A DNA stretch of 64,000 nt. Source: Volvox africanus. Its lineage: Eukaryota > Chlorophyta > Chlorophyceae > Chlamydomonadales > Volvocaceae. The stretch covers positions 1 to 64,000 of the forward strand of contig BSDZ01000010.1 of NCBI GenBank assembly GCA_030268105.1, in the 5' to 3' direction. Below are positions 19,670-31,009 of this stretch, piece after piece (position 1 is the first letter of the stretch; each line of letters starts with the position of its first letter). The notes beneath the pieces were generated by a model that was not told the DNA's origin, did not search any database, and saw only the letters and a program-made list of their open reading frames with translations. The position numbers and the translations under genes were made by a program.

Positions 19670-22600
19670 CGGAGCATATCACCCAGGACACGGTTAACAC
19701 GCTCTGTTTGCCTATCAGATTGGGGGTGGTAGGCGGTGGACAGGTTCACCCGCATTCCTACCAGAGTCCCCAGGGCGCCCCAAAACTTACTTGCAAATTG
19801 AGTGCCGCGGTCAGATACCACGGACTTGGGGACCCCATGCAAACGTACCACATTGTCGAAAAATAGACGGGCCGTTTGCTCAGCTGTGCAGGATGATGTC
19901 GTGGGGGCCAGGTGGACCATCTTGGTGAAACGGTCGACCAGGACCAGCACGGCATCGTATCCTCCCTCAGTTTTGGGCAGCGCAACAATAAAGTCCATAG
20001 AGACGCTTTCCCACGGAGCGTCAGGAATAGGAAGAGGTTGGAGATGCCCATGTGCTTTACCAGACTGGGCCTTATTGCGCTGGCACAGGTCGCAACAGAG
20101 GACATAATTTTCGGTGTCCTTAGCCATGCAGGGCCACCAGAATTGACGCCGCAAAAGCTCTAGTAACCGCGTGCAGCCAGGATGCCCAGCAAGAGGGCCG
20201 TCATGAAAACGTGAGAGAAGTTCACGACGTAATGAATCGTCGTTAGGTACGACAATCTGACGGTGGGATCCTTCCGATCGGATCCATAAGCCATGCTCCT
20301 GTACCAAGTGCCCTGTGTTGTTGTGAATTGTGAACCACGGGTCGGCTGCATAAGCCTGTTTCAAGCGCTTGGTAAAATCGGAGGGCACGAAGTTAGGTTT
20401 TGCCTGAGACCTACTCCGTGTGCTTACCGCCAGAATGGCTGCATGCAGTGAGGGGTGCCTACTGAGAGCATCAGCTATGTTAAGTGAGCCGCTCAGGTAC
20501 TCCCAATCAAAGTTAAACCGTGCCAGGTATTCCATCCAGCGGGCCTGGCGTCGGTTAAGGGAGGGCACACCTTGCAGAAACGTAAGGGGTTTGTGATCAG
20601 TCTTGAGGGCAAAAGGCCGGCCCTCAAGGTAACATCGCCATTCCTTCAAGGCATGTAGGACCGCCAGAAATTCCTGTTCCCCAGTGGTATAACGGGTTTC
20701 AGCCCCCGAAAACTTCTTACTCGTGTATGCAATGGGGCGTCCCTGCTGCAATAGAACTGCCCCCGTCCCATGTATAGATGCATCAGTTATGACCTCTACA
20801 CGGAACGGCAATGAGTAGTCAGGGAAGTGCAGGATAATATCATCAGAGATAGCACGCTTCAAAGCATCAAAAGCTTCTTGGCATGCGGGGGTCCAGGCCT
20901 CAGGTGAAGAGAAGGCTCCCTTACGTGTGAGGTTTGTTAGCGGTGCAGCAATGACTGAGTAGCGCTCTATGAACTTACGAAAGTAGTTGGTCAGGCCCAA
21001 AAACTTACGCAGTTCCTGAAGGTTGGAGGGCACTGGCCAATCCCGAACAACAGCAGTTTTCCGGGGGTCCATCCGTATGCCACCCTGAGACACTATATGC
21101 CCCAGATACTCCACCTGTGGTTGTGCCCAGTGGCACTTAGAACGCTTAGCATACAGCTGCTCACGCCGCAGAACCTCAAAGACCAGGCGGAGGTGTTGTA
21201 CGTGCTCCTCACGGGTCTTTGAAAACACCAGGATATCGTCCAGATAACAGATGACGAATTTGTCGATGTATGGCCTGAAGATGCGGTCCATGACGGCTTG
21301 GAACGTTGCAGGGGCGTTCGTCAGTCCGAAACTAAGGACGGTATATTCAAAATGGCCAAACGGCGTACGGAAAGCCGTTTTAGGGATGTCAGATTCTGCT
21401 ATACGAATCTGATTATACCCCTGCTGGAGGTCAATAGAGCTAAAGAATGCAGAATCTTTTAGCTTATCCAGCAGATCATCGACACGTGGGAGGGGGTAAC
21501 GGTTCTTAACCATTGCGGCATTTAACCCCCTATAGTCAATGCACATTCTCAGAGTCCCATCCTTCTTTCCCACAAACAGAATAGGGGCGGAGTATGGGGA
21601 TGTGCTTGGCCGTATCATACCTTTTTTCAGCAGCTCAGTAACCTGTCGTTTGACCTCGTCCAGCTCCAAGGGGCTTAGCCGATACATGGGGCGGGAAACG
21701 GGTACTGCACCAGGCACCAAAGGTATGGTGTGATCCACAGGCCGCATTGGAGGCTTACCAGGGACCTCCTGGAATATATCTGCATATTCCTGTAACAGGG
21801 CCTCAAGCTCAGGGTCAGTGGCATCAGCTGGCATAGAAGTTGCATTCAGGTGCAACTTGGGCCGTACTAGTAAAGCATGGGCCCCCTTGCGAATCATGCG
21901 AACTGCTGCTTTTCTGCCAACAACTTCAGGTTCAGTGTGCTGACAGATAGCAGTGGTTGCATAATTAAAGCAAGGCGCAGGTGTCATCTGATCTGGTGGC
22001 TGTCCGGCAGTAGTAAAGGGTACCTTGCAGACTAGATTCCCCTTGCGCAGGCGCAAAGATTTAGCCTCATAGTCAAGGACAGCCCCATACTGTGCTAGCG
22101 TGGAAGAACCCAAGATATACGTGGCAGCGTCAGTTAGCTCAGGCAACACGTATGGGCGGACATTTAACCTTAAAGGACCTGCAGATAGACGAAGATTTAC
22201 CTGCCCCAAGATAGCCTGCTTACCCCCATCAGCAAGGGTAACTTCTGACCAGGAGCATGGGCTAGGTTTCAGGCCAAGCTGCGTAACCACTGATGCCGAA
22301 ATGAAATCATCACTGGCTCCAGAGTCGGCTAGGGCGGTGAACGTACGACCTGCCGTACTTACGGTGATCAGAGGTACGCCAGCACCTATCAGGGCAGCAG
22401 CTTTAGGCAAGCAGAGAACTGAAATACAGGGTTCAGTCTCAGGCAAGCCCTCCTGAACCGATTTAGGAGCAGCAAACCAGACGTCAACAGAGTATGGGCT
22501 TCCAGGGAGTTGAACAACCTCACCTGCCATATCAAGGCTATGGAAAAGAGCCGTCCCTGGATTAAACCTTAAGACCCGTTGCATTCCCGACAGAAAAGAA

Positions 22601-22968
22601 GGGTTGCGTCGGGACACATACTCAGGCAGCAAGATGCATGCTGAGGTATCAGGGTGTTGACGTTTGCATGCCCTAAAGAGAGCTAATTGCTTCTGTAGCT
22701 CGCAGAGTGAAGAGGGAGTGAACAAGATAGTATGCCCACCCAAGTTAGCGGAGGATAGGGGGCGACCTTGAGGCTCAAACAGATTACAAAAGCCATCAAA
22801 GCCGGGACGGACAGTTCGTGCATCAAAAGAAAAACGTCTCCCTATCACCTGCTCCACTTGGTTTAAAACAGAGGGCAAAAGAGCCCGTACTGCACGGCAC
22901 TTTGCTACCATCTGGCCCACAGCAAAGACCCCAGGTGGTGATCCCTCTATACCAACCTGGGCAAGTTC
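19670..22968 (-). CDS. pol: Pol of A2, N-terminal part (protease to integrase core)
   Basis: Open from the gag UAG through protease (DSGA), reverse transcriptase (YLDD), RNase H (ITDAS) and most of integrase, up to the B2 insertion at LGDMLR. The frame then runs a few codons into B2 LTR sequence. A substitution AMVKNRY (ATVKNRY elsewhere) lies in the RT fingers. The piece resumes at 11360. Confidence 0.93.
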
Positions 22969-22971
22969 CTA
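22930..22971 (-). promoter_or_regulatory. UAG readthrough signal of family A (A2 copy)
   Basis: Element sense: TAG, 7-nt spacer (gaacttg), CCCAGGT, 18-nt loop, ACCTGGG. The stem has 7 pairs and can extend by three (GGT/ACC) past one bulged T. The fourth pair is A-U here and G-C in family B. The same signal is at 1254-1295 (A1), 41252-41293 (A3) and 59573-59614 (A5). In A4 and A6 the seventh pair is broken (CCCAGGC). Confidence 0.65.
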
Positions 22972-24348
22972 GTGGTCCTTACCCTTATTTTTCTCCGCCC
23001 CTAGCATTGGGCAGGAGTCAACCCTATGTTGGTCGGAACCGCAACGGAGGCACATCCCATGTTGTTTACGAAAATGGAACTCCCGTCTAGTACATTTGAA
23101 TGTGGTTAAATATTCCGCTAGGTTCTGCTTGGGCCCCTTCTTCTGCACGTGGCCCCCTTTTGGGGCCAAGTGCCTCCCCTGCTGTCCGCCGCCCCTCTTA
23201 GACTTACCGGCGCCCTTAACCTGCCGCGGCTGATCCTCGTGCCCGGTGATGCCTGGACGAACGGATGCAGCCCGCGGTTTTTTGGTCGGGGGCGCCGGGG
23301 TCTCCTCGTCAGGGTCGTCGCAGGCCATATCCTGTACCGACAGCATGTTCATTTTGGGACGGGCCAGTTTGTCAGATTCCCGTCGGGCCAGTAACCTAAG
23401 TTCAGCTCCCAGGGAGAACTGAACCAAGTCTGTATATGACTTAAAGGTTTTACCCGACAGGTCAGTTGCACAGTCCCCACTAAGGTCGGATGAGAGGCCC
23501 TGCTGAAACCAAAACACACGCTCACTATCAGACAGGTCCGCAATGGGCGTGACAAGAGCCTCAAAGCGGCTCTGATAGGCAGAGACAGTTTCTCCAGGGC
23601 GCATGCGATATTTGCCAGCATTTAATTTCAGGCGTGCCTCAGTGTCACGTGACTGGACCTGGGGTGCAAAACGGACAAGCAGTGCTTCTAGCAGTTCCTC
23701 AGATGTATAAGAATCCCTTGCGTTAGTCCATTGATCGTGCCATAATCTTGCCGCGCCTTCAAAGGCAGTGGCCAAGAAAAGACGGCGCGTAGAGTCCTGT
23801 TGACCCCCACGGGCTGTGGCAAAGTAGTTCCTAACATTACGGACAAAGGCCCGTGTTAGAGGCGCAGCAACTCGTCCTAAATCAGAAAGCTTAACATCCA
23901 TAGGGATATTCAGCTTAGGCACTGTGATCGCTATTTTTATCACCTCATCCTCATGTCCAGTATGAGGAGGCCCAGGTGGCCTGGCAGAGGTGCCCGCAAC
24001 AGCAGCACAAGTTGTTGCGGCAGCAGCGGGAGCCATCCCAGGAATATCCACGGCACCAGGTGTCAAATGGTTTGACACTACAGCAGGGCCATGAACATAA
24101 AAAGGGGATGGGGCATAAATAGGTGATGTAGGTGCCTCAGGGGATGCTGTGCCGCCTTGCCTGGGAATAGGTGAAGGCTGGTTCGGAAGGTCGATGCCAC
24201 CTGCCACAGCAGCATTTGGTGGCTGTGTCAACCTAGAGAGCCATTCCCACCTATTCGCTTGGCTAGCATTAGCAGCAATCCGGCCAACAAACTGAAAGGT
24301 GTTGGCAGCAAGAGCCGAGACAGCATTCGCTAAGTTCGAGGCTTGCAT
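22969..24348 (-). CDS. gag: Gag of A2, 459 aa (reference copy for family A)
   Basis: Residues 1-135 are Ala/Pro-rich. Residues 136-339 form the Ty3/Gypsy capsid core (VPKLNIPMDV, FEGAARLWHDQW, YQSRFEALV, FWFQQGL). The remainder is basic with a single zinc knuckle CLRCGSDQHRVDSC (CX2CX4HX4C), the RNA-binding nucleocapsid part. It ends in TAG, after which pol continues in the same frame. The frame is also open upstream of the first ATG for about 50 codons, so a longer N-terminus reached by frameshift or further splicing from the upstream ORF is possible. Confidence 0.93.
   Translation of the reverse strand: MQASNLANAVSALAANTFQFVGRIAANASQANRWEWLSRLTQPPNAAVAGGIDLPNQPSPIPRQGGTASPEAPTSPIYAPSPFYVHGPAVVSNHLTPGAVDIPGMAPAAAATTCAAVAGTSARPPGPPHTGHEDEVIKIAITVPKLNIPMDVKLSDLGRVAAPLTRAFVRNVRNYFATARGGQQDSTRRLFLATAFEGAARLWHDQWTNARDSYTSEELLEALLVRFAPQVQSRDTEARLKLNAGKYRMRPGETVSAYQSRFEALVTPIADLSDSERVFWFQQGLSSDLSGDCATDLSGKTFKSYTDLVQFSLGAELRLLARRESDKLARPKMNMLSVQDMACDDPDEETPAPPTKKPRAASVRPGITGHEDQPRQVKGAGKSKRGGGQQGRHLAPKGGHVQKKGPKQNLAEYLTTFKCTRREFHFRKQHGMCLRCGSDQHRVDSCPMLGAEKNKGKDH
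23332..23943 (-). other. In-frame 612-nt GT-AG segment encoding the family A capsid core (A2)
   Basis: Element sense: GAG|GTGATA at the donor and GGTACAG|GATATG at the acceptor, phase 0, 204 codons. A4 and A6 lack exactly this segment, joined within a 3-nt ambiguity that includes the GT-AG position, and also lack the leader intron. This is the pattern of an exitron: a coding stretch that can be spliced out. Same segment in A1 (1656-2267), A3 (41654-42265) and A5 (59975-60586). Confidence 0.8.
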
Positions 24349-24552
24349 ATTGTATGCCTGAAAGCCTAACAGATCGAACTGCGAGTGACTGTTCTGGCGA
24401 AAGGCAAAGCAAAGGCAAGGACCAGGGCCTACCCAACGCTTGGATGCCTTCGATGAACTTCAAAAATTTTGAAGTCCGCGCATGAAGTTGATTTGCGATG
24501 GATCGGAGTGACTGGGCAGAAGTGCCGCTCCGACGGGTCTGAGGTGTTGACA

Positions 24553-25002
24553 CTGCAGAAGCACTCACGGTGGTTGGAACAAACACAATACCTTTCAAGT
24601 AATAGAGATATATATGTATTAGTGAAAGCCGAAGTGAATTCACGAAGTCGACTCCTCGTTGGATTCAATGCGAAGGTTAGTACCCGCAACTACAGGGATT
24701 CCTCAGCAAAACTGCAATACAAGTTCTAGATAGAAAGCAGTGTTGCAGGAAGATATTACCTAACAGAGAAGGCAGAATTGTCTAGGTCGCGAGCCACGTT
24801 GACCGCGACTAACTTAGAGATTGACTTTAACAGAAAGCACAGCCAAACTCACAGAGAGCAGGTTCTAAGTGTCACTAGACTAATTTCGTGAATATTACAG
24901 ACCGGTGGTAGCCGCAGCGAAAATGGCGGCGCTCAGCTCCTCAGGCAATGTCTCCATGTCCAGAGGGATGTCGGCAGGAGGAAGATCGTGGTCGATGTCC
25001 AT
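24553..25002 (-). other. Leader intron (24553-24902) and exon 1 (24903-25002) of A2
   Basis: Same structure as in A1. Between exon 1 and the primer site (25003-25134) the leader contains about six copies of CTCAAG or CTTCAAG-like hexamers in element sense, a possible RNA packaging or processing element. Confidence 0.85.
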
Positions 25003-25134
25003 TTATAAAAGGGCAGCTTGAGTGGCTTGAGCGCGTTGCGCGGTTAGAGTGGCTTGAGCAGTTACCACAGAAAGACTTGAGAAGGCTTGAACGATTTCAG
25101 CGGAAGACTTGACGAGACGTCCCAGGGAGGAACA

Positions 25135-25572
25135 GTCTCGATACCAGCTTGTTGTATATGGTACCCACGAAGGGTGGTATCAAAAGATACCGGTTGTTGT
25201 GCCAGAGCCCGATTAAGTAGAGCCGCCGACTAGGTCGTACTTGAGAGACCATAAGGCCTCGAACCGGGCGTGACCTTCAGAAGTCACCACTACAACCGGA
25301 GATTCAGTGAACCAGGAACCAGATGTTCCACCATTTACCATTCAGGCGGTAAATGGCCCATTCCATACAGGTTATGGAGTAACCGACAGGTTCTGATGTT
25401 TCAGGAAGTCGGTTAGTATTGGTCGTCGACAGCCGAGACCAAATCCACAAATCGAATGCCAGATGGAAACATGAAACAGTTAATATGATAATTAAATATA
25501 TTATATTATAAAATAATAAACAGATAATTATTATATCTTAATGAATTACCGAAATGCATTAAGGATACAACA
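25135..25572 (-). repeat. Primer site and 5' LTR of A2
   Basis: PBS 25135-25146, LTR 25150-25572 (423 bp), followed by the duplication ataaa. Confidence 0.95.
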
Positions 25573-26751
25573 ATAAACCCCCTGCAAAGCCTATCCCAAC
25601 CGTCTCAAAACATGGCAGGCTGACCAAATCTCTAAAGTTACCCTCCAGGCCTCCCCTACCATCACTCGCTAATAGGGCTGGGTTGCCCCAGAGAGGGGCA
25701 TTGAAGACCCAGGAGCCTGGGTCTACCTGCATTTAGTCCACATTAATTGACAGGGACAGGTTGTCAAAGGCACTCAACATATGCTCCAAGGTTGGACCTT
25801 CTTGCTGGCACGCACAATCTACTTGCCACGGCCCTGCTGATTCCCCCCTATTCACGGAGGTACAGAGCTTATATATTAGCTTATAGACTCGGTTTGGGTA
25901 GGCCCGGCTGTCACGGTCGTGTAAACAAGTTATAACGCACGCCCGTCATAAGCCCCACAAAGGAAATGGGCTCTGCTCACGCGTCACGCAATAACAACAT
26001 ATTCCATTGCTCACACCAAATCTTCCTCTTCATTTTCCCTTCGTGTTGAATTTGATGCCTGGCGCGAACCCCAAGCTATCGCGGCTATGAGCTATCGCGG
26101 CGCAGGGACAAACATGAAACTCTGCAAAATCTCTACAGTGTTTTGTTTACAATTGAGAAGGAAAAAGTGCATTTGAGAAGGAAAAGATACAAGAGATACA
26201 ACCCGGTGCCACGGTGGGAAAATGGTGAATATCACGTGTGAAATGTGAAATACACTCCGCCAGTATTAGTATAGTCCTGGATGTATTTACAATTATTATA
26301 TAATGTATATGATTACAATACGCCGGAAACTGATGTAAGAAATAAATATAGGCCTTATACCGTATTGTAATACGGTAGCAGCCCTGCCGTACAGTGTGTC
26401 GTCGGCCGCGGCGCCGCCGCCTTTGGCCTTGCTCTCCTCGCCCTCACCCTCGCCAACCTAACATTCAACGGAGGGCGCGATCAGGGCCAAGTAAGAACGC
26501 CCCCTCGACCACAAACCTAGCAGCACGCCCGCCCGCGGATCTACCGCCCTCCAGCCGTCCTCGCCTTCAGCTATGCTGGACCAGTCCATGCATCAGAACA
26601 CGCAGCTCGGTCGGTCAGCGGCGCCACCAACACACGTCAAAACACACACGCGCTTCCCCTTCCCCCCTCCCCTTTTTTGTAGGTGGGAAAGCGCGAGAAA
26701 CCGTGAAAGACTAACCGAACCAAAGTCTTCCAGTCGGCCCCCTTCCCTCGC

Positions 26752-26841
26752 CTCCTCCCACACCACGCCACACTTGGGGCCATTGACGTAGTGCACCTCG
26801 TCGAACACCAACACCTCCACATCCCGGATGATGTCGGCTCC
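26752..26841 (-). pseudogene. SKI2-type helicase exon (U2 copy)
   Basis: Same 30 codons as at 5076-5165, with both border sequences preserved. Confidence 0.75.
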
Positions 26842-27098
26842 CTACCAGGCGGGGGAAGGAACGACGGGAAAGGGGCCATGGGAGGAAGGGAGGGAGGTCC
26901 AGGGAGGGAGGGAGGGGTAGTAGGATGTGTAGACTTGGGTAGTGAGACAGGAAGGCGGGATGGTGGTGGTGATGAGTGGATTGTGAAGAGTGAAGTGGGA
27001 AGGGGAGGGGTTGAGCATGCGGACGCGCCAGGGAGGGCCAACTAGGAGGCAGAGCGCAGGTGGGTGGGCCGAGGGGCTGCAGCCCCCAAACCGCACCT

Positions 27099-27719
27099 TT
27101 ACTCATCACCACCCATCTGAAAGCCATCAGGGAAGGCCGCCTTAATGTCTTCATACTTCAGGACCACGGAGCACTCCCACTGCGCCAGATCCTGCAGGGC
27201 CGGCGTAATAATGGACGCGACCTCCTCCACCTCCGCGTCCAGTTCGTCCACGTCGCGGAAGTGCACCTCCTTGTTGCGGACGGTCACCATCTTGTCCGCG
27301 CGGCTGATGAACTGAGCGGCCGTCACGCCCAGCGCGGCTGCGGCGTCTTTAACGCCCTTGTCCGACTCGCCACGCTTTGTGAAGCGTGTGCACCTGGTGA
27401 CCTTGAACTCCTTCCCGTCCGCAATGAGCAAAATTTGAGTCGCGGTGTTTCGCACCCGCTTCACGTTAGCCTTGGCGTGCATTTTCTTCATCTGCTCCAT
27501 CTCATTTTTCAGCATCTCGATATCTGCACTCTGCGCATCAAGCTGTTTCAGCACGACTGGTGCGCTGACGTGCACCACGATGTCCCGCACAAGCTTGCGA
27601 CCGTCGGTGTCCCGGTTTTCAATTTTTTCCCCGGTAGCAAAGTAAACCGAGCTGACGGCGAACTCAGTTCCAAAGGTCCGTGTAGCTTCGTTAACGGCCC
27701 CCTGAATTGCTGGGCCCAT
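27099..27719 (-). CDS. Hypothetical coiled-coil protein (U2 copy)
   Basis: 206 residues from MGPAIQG; open upstream to 27857. This is the shorter form, with a single MLKNEMEQMKKMHAKAN coiled-coil segment. It differs from U1 just before the ATG (gaaacaac-type sequence in place of gaaaagc). Function not recognised. Confidence 0.5.
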   Translation of the reverse strand: MGPAIQGAVNEATRTFGTEFAVSSVYFATGEKIENRDTDGRKLVRDIVVHVSAPVVLKQLDAQSADIEMLKNEMEQMKKMHAKANVKRVRNTATQILLIADGKEFKVTRCTRFTKRGESDKGVKDAAAALGVTAAQFISRADKMVTVRNKEVHFRDVDELDAEVEEVASIITPALQDLAQWECSVVLKYEDIKAAFPDGFQMGGDE

Positions 27720-27903
27720 GTTTGTTGTTTCACCTAACTGTATCGTAAGGATAGGATATATTGAGCAGACGGACACCGACAGCATATCGGTACGTTTCAA
27801 GGAGGCCGTCCCATAGGAGCTATGCAAAACTACCGACTGCCTCGGAGATGAAAGCAAAGATTGTTTCTTAAACTTCTGGTCGCGGAGCCAAGTCTACGTA
27901 TCT

Positions 27904-27979
27904 AGCAGCAGCGACAGTAGAGCGACAATAGAGCTAGGCAGCAGCGACAATAGAGCTAGTAGCAGCGACAATAGAGCTT
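27904..27979. repeat. Short tandem repeat upstream of the coiled-coil ORF (U2)
   Basis: Equivalent to 6294-6369. Confidence 0.7.
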
Positions 27980-28953
27980 AGGCTTGTACGTCGTACGAGT
28001 CATGGTGTCACGCTAGTGAATTCTGACTTGACTGAGCTACTTCTTCGTAGCTCATAATCGCAAGCATGCAAAGATGAACATATTGAAATCACGTAATCAA
28101 CTTCCATTCACTGCCTCGCAGCGTTTTATCGCGCTCCCCCTTGGCATTTTCTCGCGCGCGCACACGCGCAACGACACCGCGGAACTTTGCGCACCCCTAA
28201 AGAATGCAAGGGAGCTCCTTCTTTGGCGGACGTGGTGCGAAAGGGCGAAGCGGATGCGTCCATTGCGGTATGTCGTGCATTTTTCCGCGTCCATTGCCGT
28301 ATGTCGTGCATGTGTTCATCGTCCATTTGTCCATTCCCGAATCCCGCGGATGGACTGGGTCATTTTCGCCATTCAGAATCGAGTTAGCCGCGGGCTGGCA
28401 GGCGAGAGCGGACGAGGCCAGCCACAGCAACACGCGCCCCTCCCTTCACCACTTGGCCGCCGATTATTCCCGTTAGCTCCTGACTGCCTCAGATCCGCAA
28501 CATCCTCGCTGGAGAAGCCCTGGGCGACGCAGCGACTCCCTGAAAGCAGGACACCTACCTGCAGTGCCATCTGCCAGGGGTGCAATGGCCGCCCTGAGGC
28601 AGCGGCCCCATCGCTGAGCATGAACAGCACAGCCCAGCAGGCTTAGTGGGCCCACATGTGGCACTGCATTGGCAGGGCACCAACCCCTCCCCCCCCAGGG
28701 TTTGTGAGTGCTTAGCCTACAGTCATTTGCAGGCTAAATACGGGAGCGACCTTGGATTTCAGGGGCATGTACCATCGTGGCTGAGGTCTCTCCCCCTGTC
28801 AATACAGTTTTCTGCACTTAGGTGTGTGCAGCATCTGAGGAAAGTTGATAGCATCCTTGGCCAATGCCTCTTTCAAGACGTTTTATTGTTCATGTTCCCC
28901 CCGGATCTTAGGGACACCCCCACACTTGTGTGGAACTTGTAACCTTTTTTCCT

Positions 28954-29247
28954 TGTGTGTGTGTATGTAACCTTTTCCTCACGGACCTGTGAGAGGTTGG
29001 AACCCATATCTAGGTTTGGGTGCACTAACATGAATCACCTGAGGCTTCAGAATGCGGTGTTACAGTGGGAGTCTGCTGGTCCAATGACCAGAGACTACGT
29101 CTCACTAGCACAAACCACCGGGTCTCAACCACAGGCCACCTCATCCAGACAACCGGCACACAACACCGGGGATGCACCCAGGAATCGAACCCAGGACGAC
29201 CTTCAGCAAGGTGTTATAGCGTACACCAGGCCACACCAGGCTTCAGG
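28954..29247 (-). repeat. Probable tRNA-derived SINE (U2)
   Basis: B box at 29181-29191. Its GT tail (28954-28968) is 12 bp shorter than in U1. Confidence 0.45.
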
Positions 29248-29982
29248 CAACCATTCATGAGGCCCTCTCCCTGGGACCGACTATAAGTCGGCCCAGCCTG
29301 CTATAGCAACCACCAAAGCAGCTACTGTGGGTGAAACTGCCCGTAATGCACTGCTGGCATATCAGCTGTGCACCAGCGGGGAATACCCTGGGCAGCAGAA
29401 ACACAGCCTATCCAGCTCAAGTATGCTCAGGGCCTACACCCGCAACAGGGTAAGATTTTGAACTGGAAACCCCTCAATGACGGAGTCGTATTGCAAGGAG
29501 CGGACCAATCCATCGGTCTATTGTCATGGGGGGCCGGCACCTGTAACTTGGTATGGAAATGAATGGATGGCTTGTTTATAGGGAGACGTGACTTTCAGCC
29601 AGACTGTGTAGCAGGCTTGCTACAGTGGCAAGCTTGCTAAGTGGGTTATGGGTGGTTGTGCGTGGTACTATTGTACATGAGTACGTCCCTGCATGCCTGA
29701 AGCAGTTAAGTGATGGAGTGGATTGCTGGGCGTGCGTGCACGCATGGTATACATGTGTGCACTGGATGTGTGGGCCGTGCATGCTCTGGGTTAATGTTTT
29801 GACAACAGACCCATCACCAGTCTTCAACGGGTGATATCTATTGGCAATACACATGCCCCTGATTGTAAGGTCTATGGCTTTGGCAGCGTGCACGTCACAT
29901 GATTAGAGTACGAGATTTACAATGAGGCTCAACCTCATGGGCCTGCTTCCTGCAAGCCAGCAACCACATATAGCCGAGGGAT

Positions 29983-30216
29983 ATCGAAAGCTGGAAGCTG
30001 CTTTCACAAGACAGCTTTTGCTTCTTCAAGCCGTGTGTCTTGCGAAAGACAGACCCGCGTCTTGCAGGCGGCGTTAAAAGCCCAAAGCCACAAGCCTGAA
30101 GCTCCACTAGGCTTTCAAAAGCTGGGACGCTGCTTTCACAAGACAGCTTTTGCTTTAGACGGCCGTGTCTTTGTGAAAGTCAGGCTCGTATCTTTCAGAG
30201 GGCTTTCATGTGTCTT
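29983..30216. repeat. Diverged direct repeat, about 130-bp period (U2)
   Basis: Same pair as 9557-9790. Here it begins right after the point where the U1-only block is absent. Confidence 0.6.
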
Positions 30217-30517
30217 TCGGTGACTTGCAAAGCAATTTGACACTGGGGGCCATATGTGCACAGGAGGGGCTATTGCCTCACCATTAGGCCCATTAATAAT
30301 GCCATTGGCTGCTTCGAGCCAGCCCTATGCAAGCCTACGTAGAGGTTCACTTATGCATCTAGCCACGTCAGGACCCTTGTGTAGGGATTCAGGTGCGTGC
30401 CTGATACCTATCTGTTAAAGACACAGGTTAAGCAATGCTCTATGTAGACCCGGGTGTGATGACCATGTGCAATTGGATGAACCCTATCCGTCGGTTGATT
30501 TACCATGATTATATAAA

Positions 30518-30940
30518 TGTTGTATATGGTACCCACGAAGGGTGGTATCAAAAGATACCGGTTGTTGTGCCAGAGCCCGATTAAGTAGAGCCGCCGACTA
30601 GGTTGTACTTGAGAGACCATAAGGCCTCGAACCGGGCGTGACCTTCAGAAGTCACCACTACAACCGGAGATTCAGTGAACCAGGAACCAGATGTTCCACC
30701 ATTTACCATTCAGGCGGTAAATGGCCCATTCCATACAGGTTATGGAGTAACCGACAGGTTCTGATGTTTCAGGAAGTCGGTTAGTATTGGTCGTCGACAG
30801 CCGAGACCAAATCCACAAATCGAATGCCAGATGGAAACATGAAACAGTTAATATGATAATTAAATATATTATATTATAAAATAATAAACGGATAATTATT
30901 ATATCTTAATGAATTACCGAAATGCATTAAGGATACAACA
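30518..30940 (-). repeat. 3' LTR of A3
   Basis: 423 bp with C at element-sense position 51. It shares GGTTGTACTT with the A5 3' LTR, where A2 has GGTCGTACTT. The polypurine tract is at 30941-30954. Confidence 0.94.
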
Positions 30941-31009
30941 ATTGTTCCCCCTCTAGATGCAGCGTCCCGATGCATAAGAAGAGAGCAGACAGGTTGAAGT
31001 AGGACAGCG

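Larger units (their letters stand above)
10092..25572 (-). mobile_element. Element A2: complete family A chromovirus split by B2
   Basis: Bounded by two 423-bp LTRs (10092-10514 and 25150-25572) and by the 5-bp duplication ataaa (10087-10091 and 25573-25577). Removing B2 and one cggag copy leaves 7167 bp, exactly the length of A3 and A5 without their insertions. Gag is intact. Pol is broken only by B2, which entered codons shortly after the integrase catalytic Glu; one nearby residue also differs (SDRQTER here, SDGQTER elsewhere). Confidence 0.95.
25573..30517. other. Spacer block U2 (4945 bp)
   Basis: Same content and order as U1 but without the 1.17-kb block, the 66-bp coiled-coil duplication and the longer GT run. 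No gene is seen in 25573-26750, 28000-28950 or 29260-29960. Private differences from the other blocks include GTCGGCC at 26400 (GTCAGCC elsewhere) and GTGAGACAGG at 26942 (GTAAGACAGG elsewhere). Confidence 0.8.
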
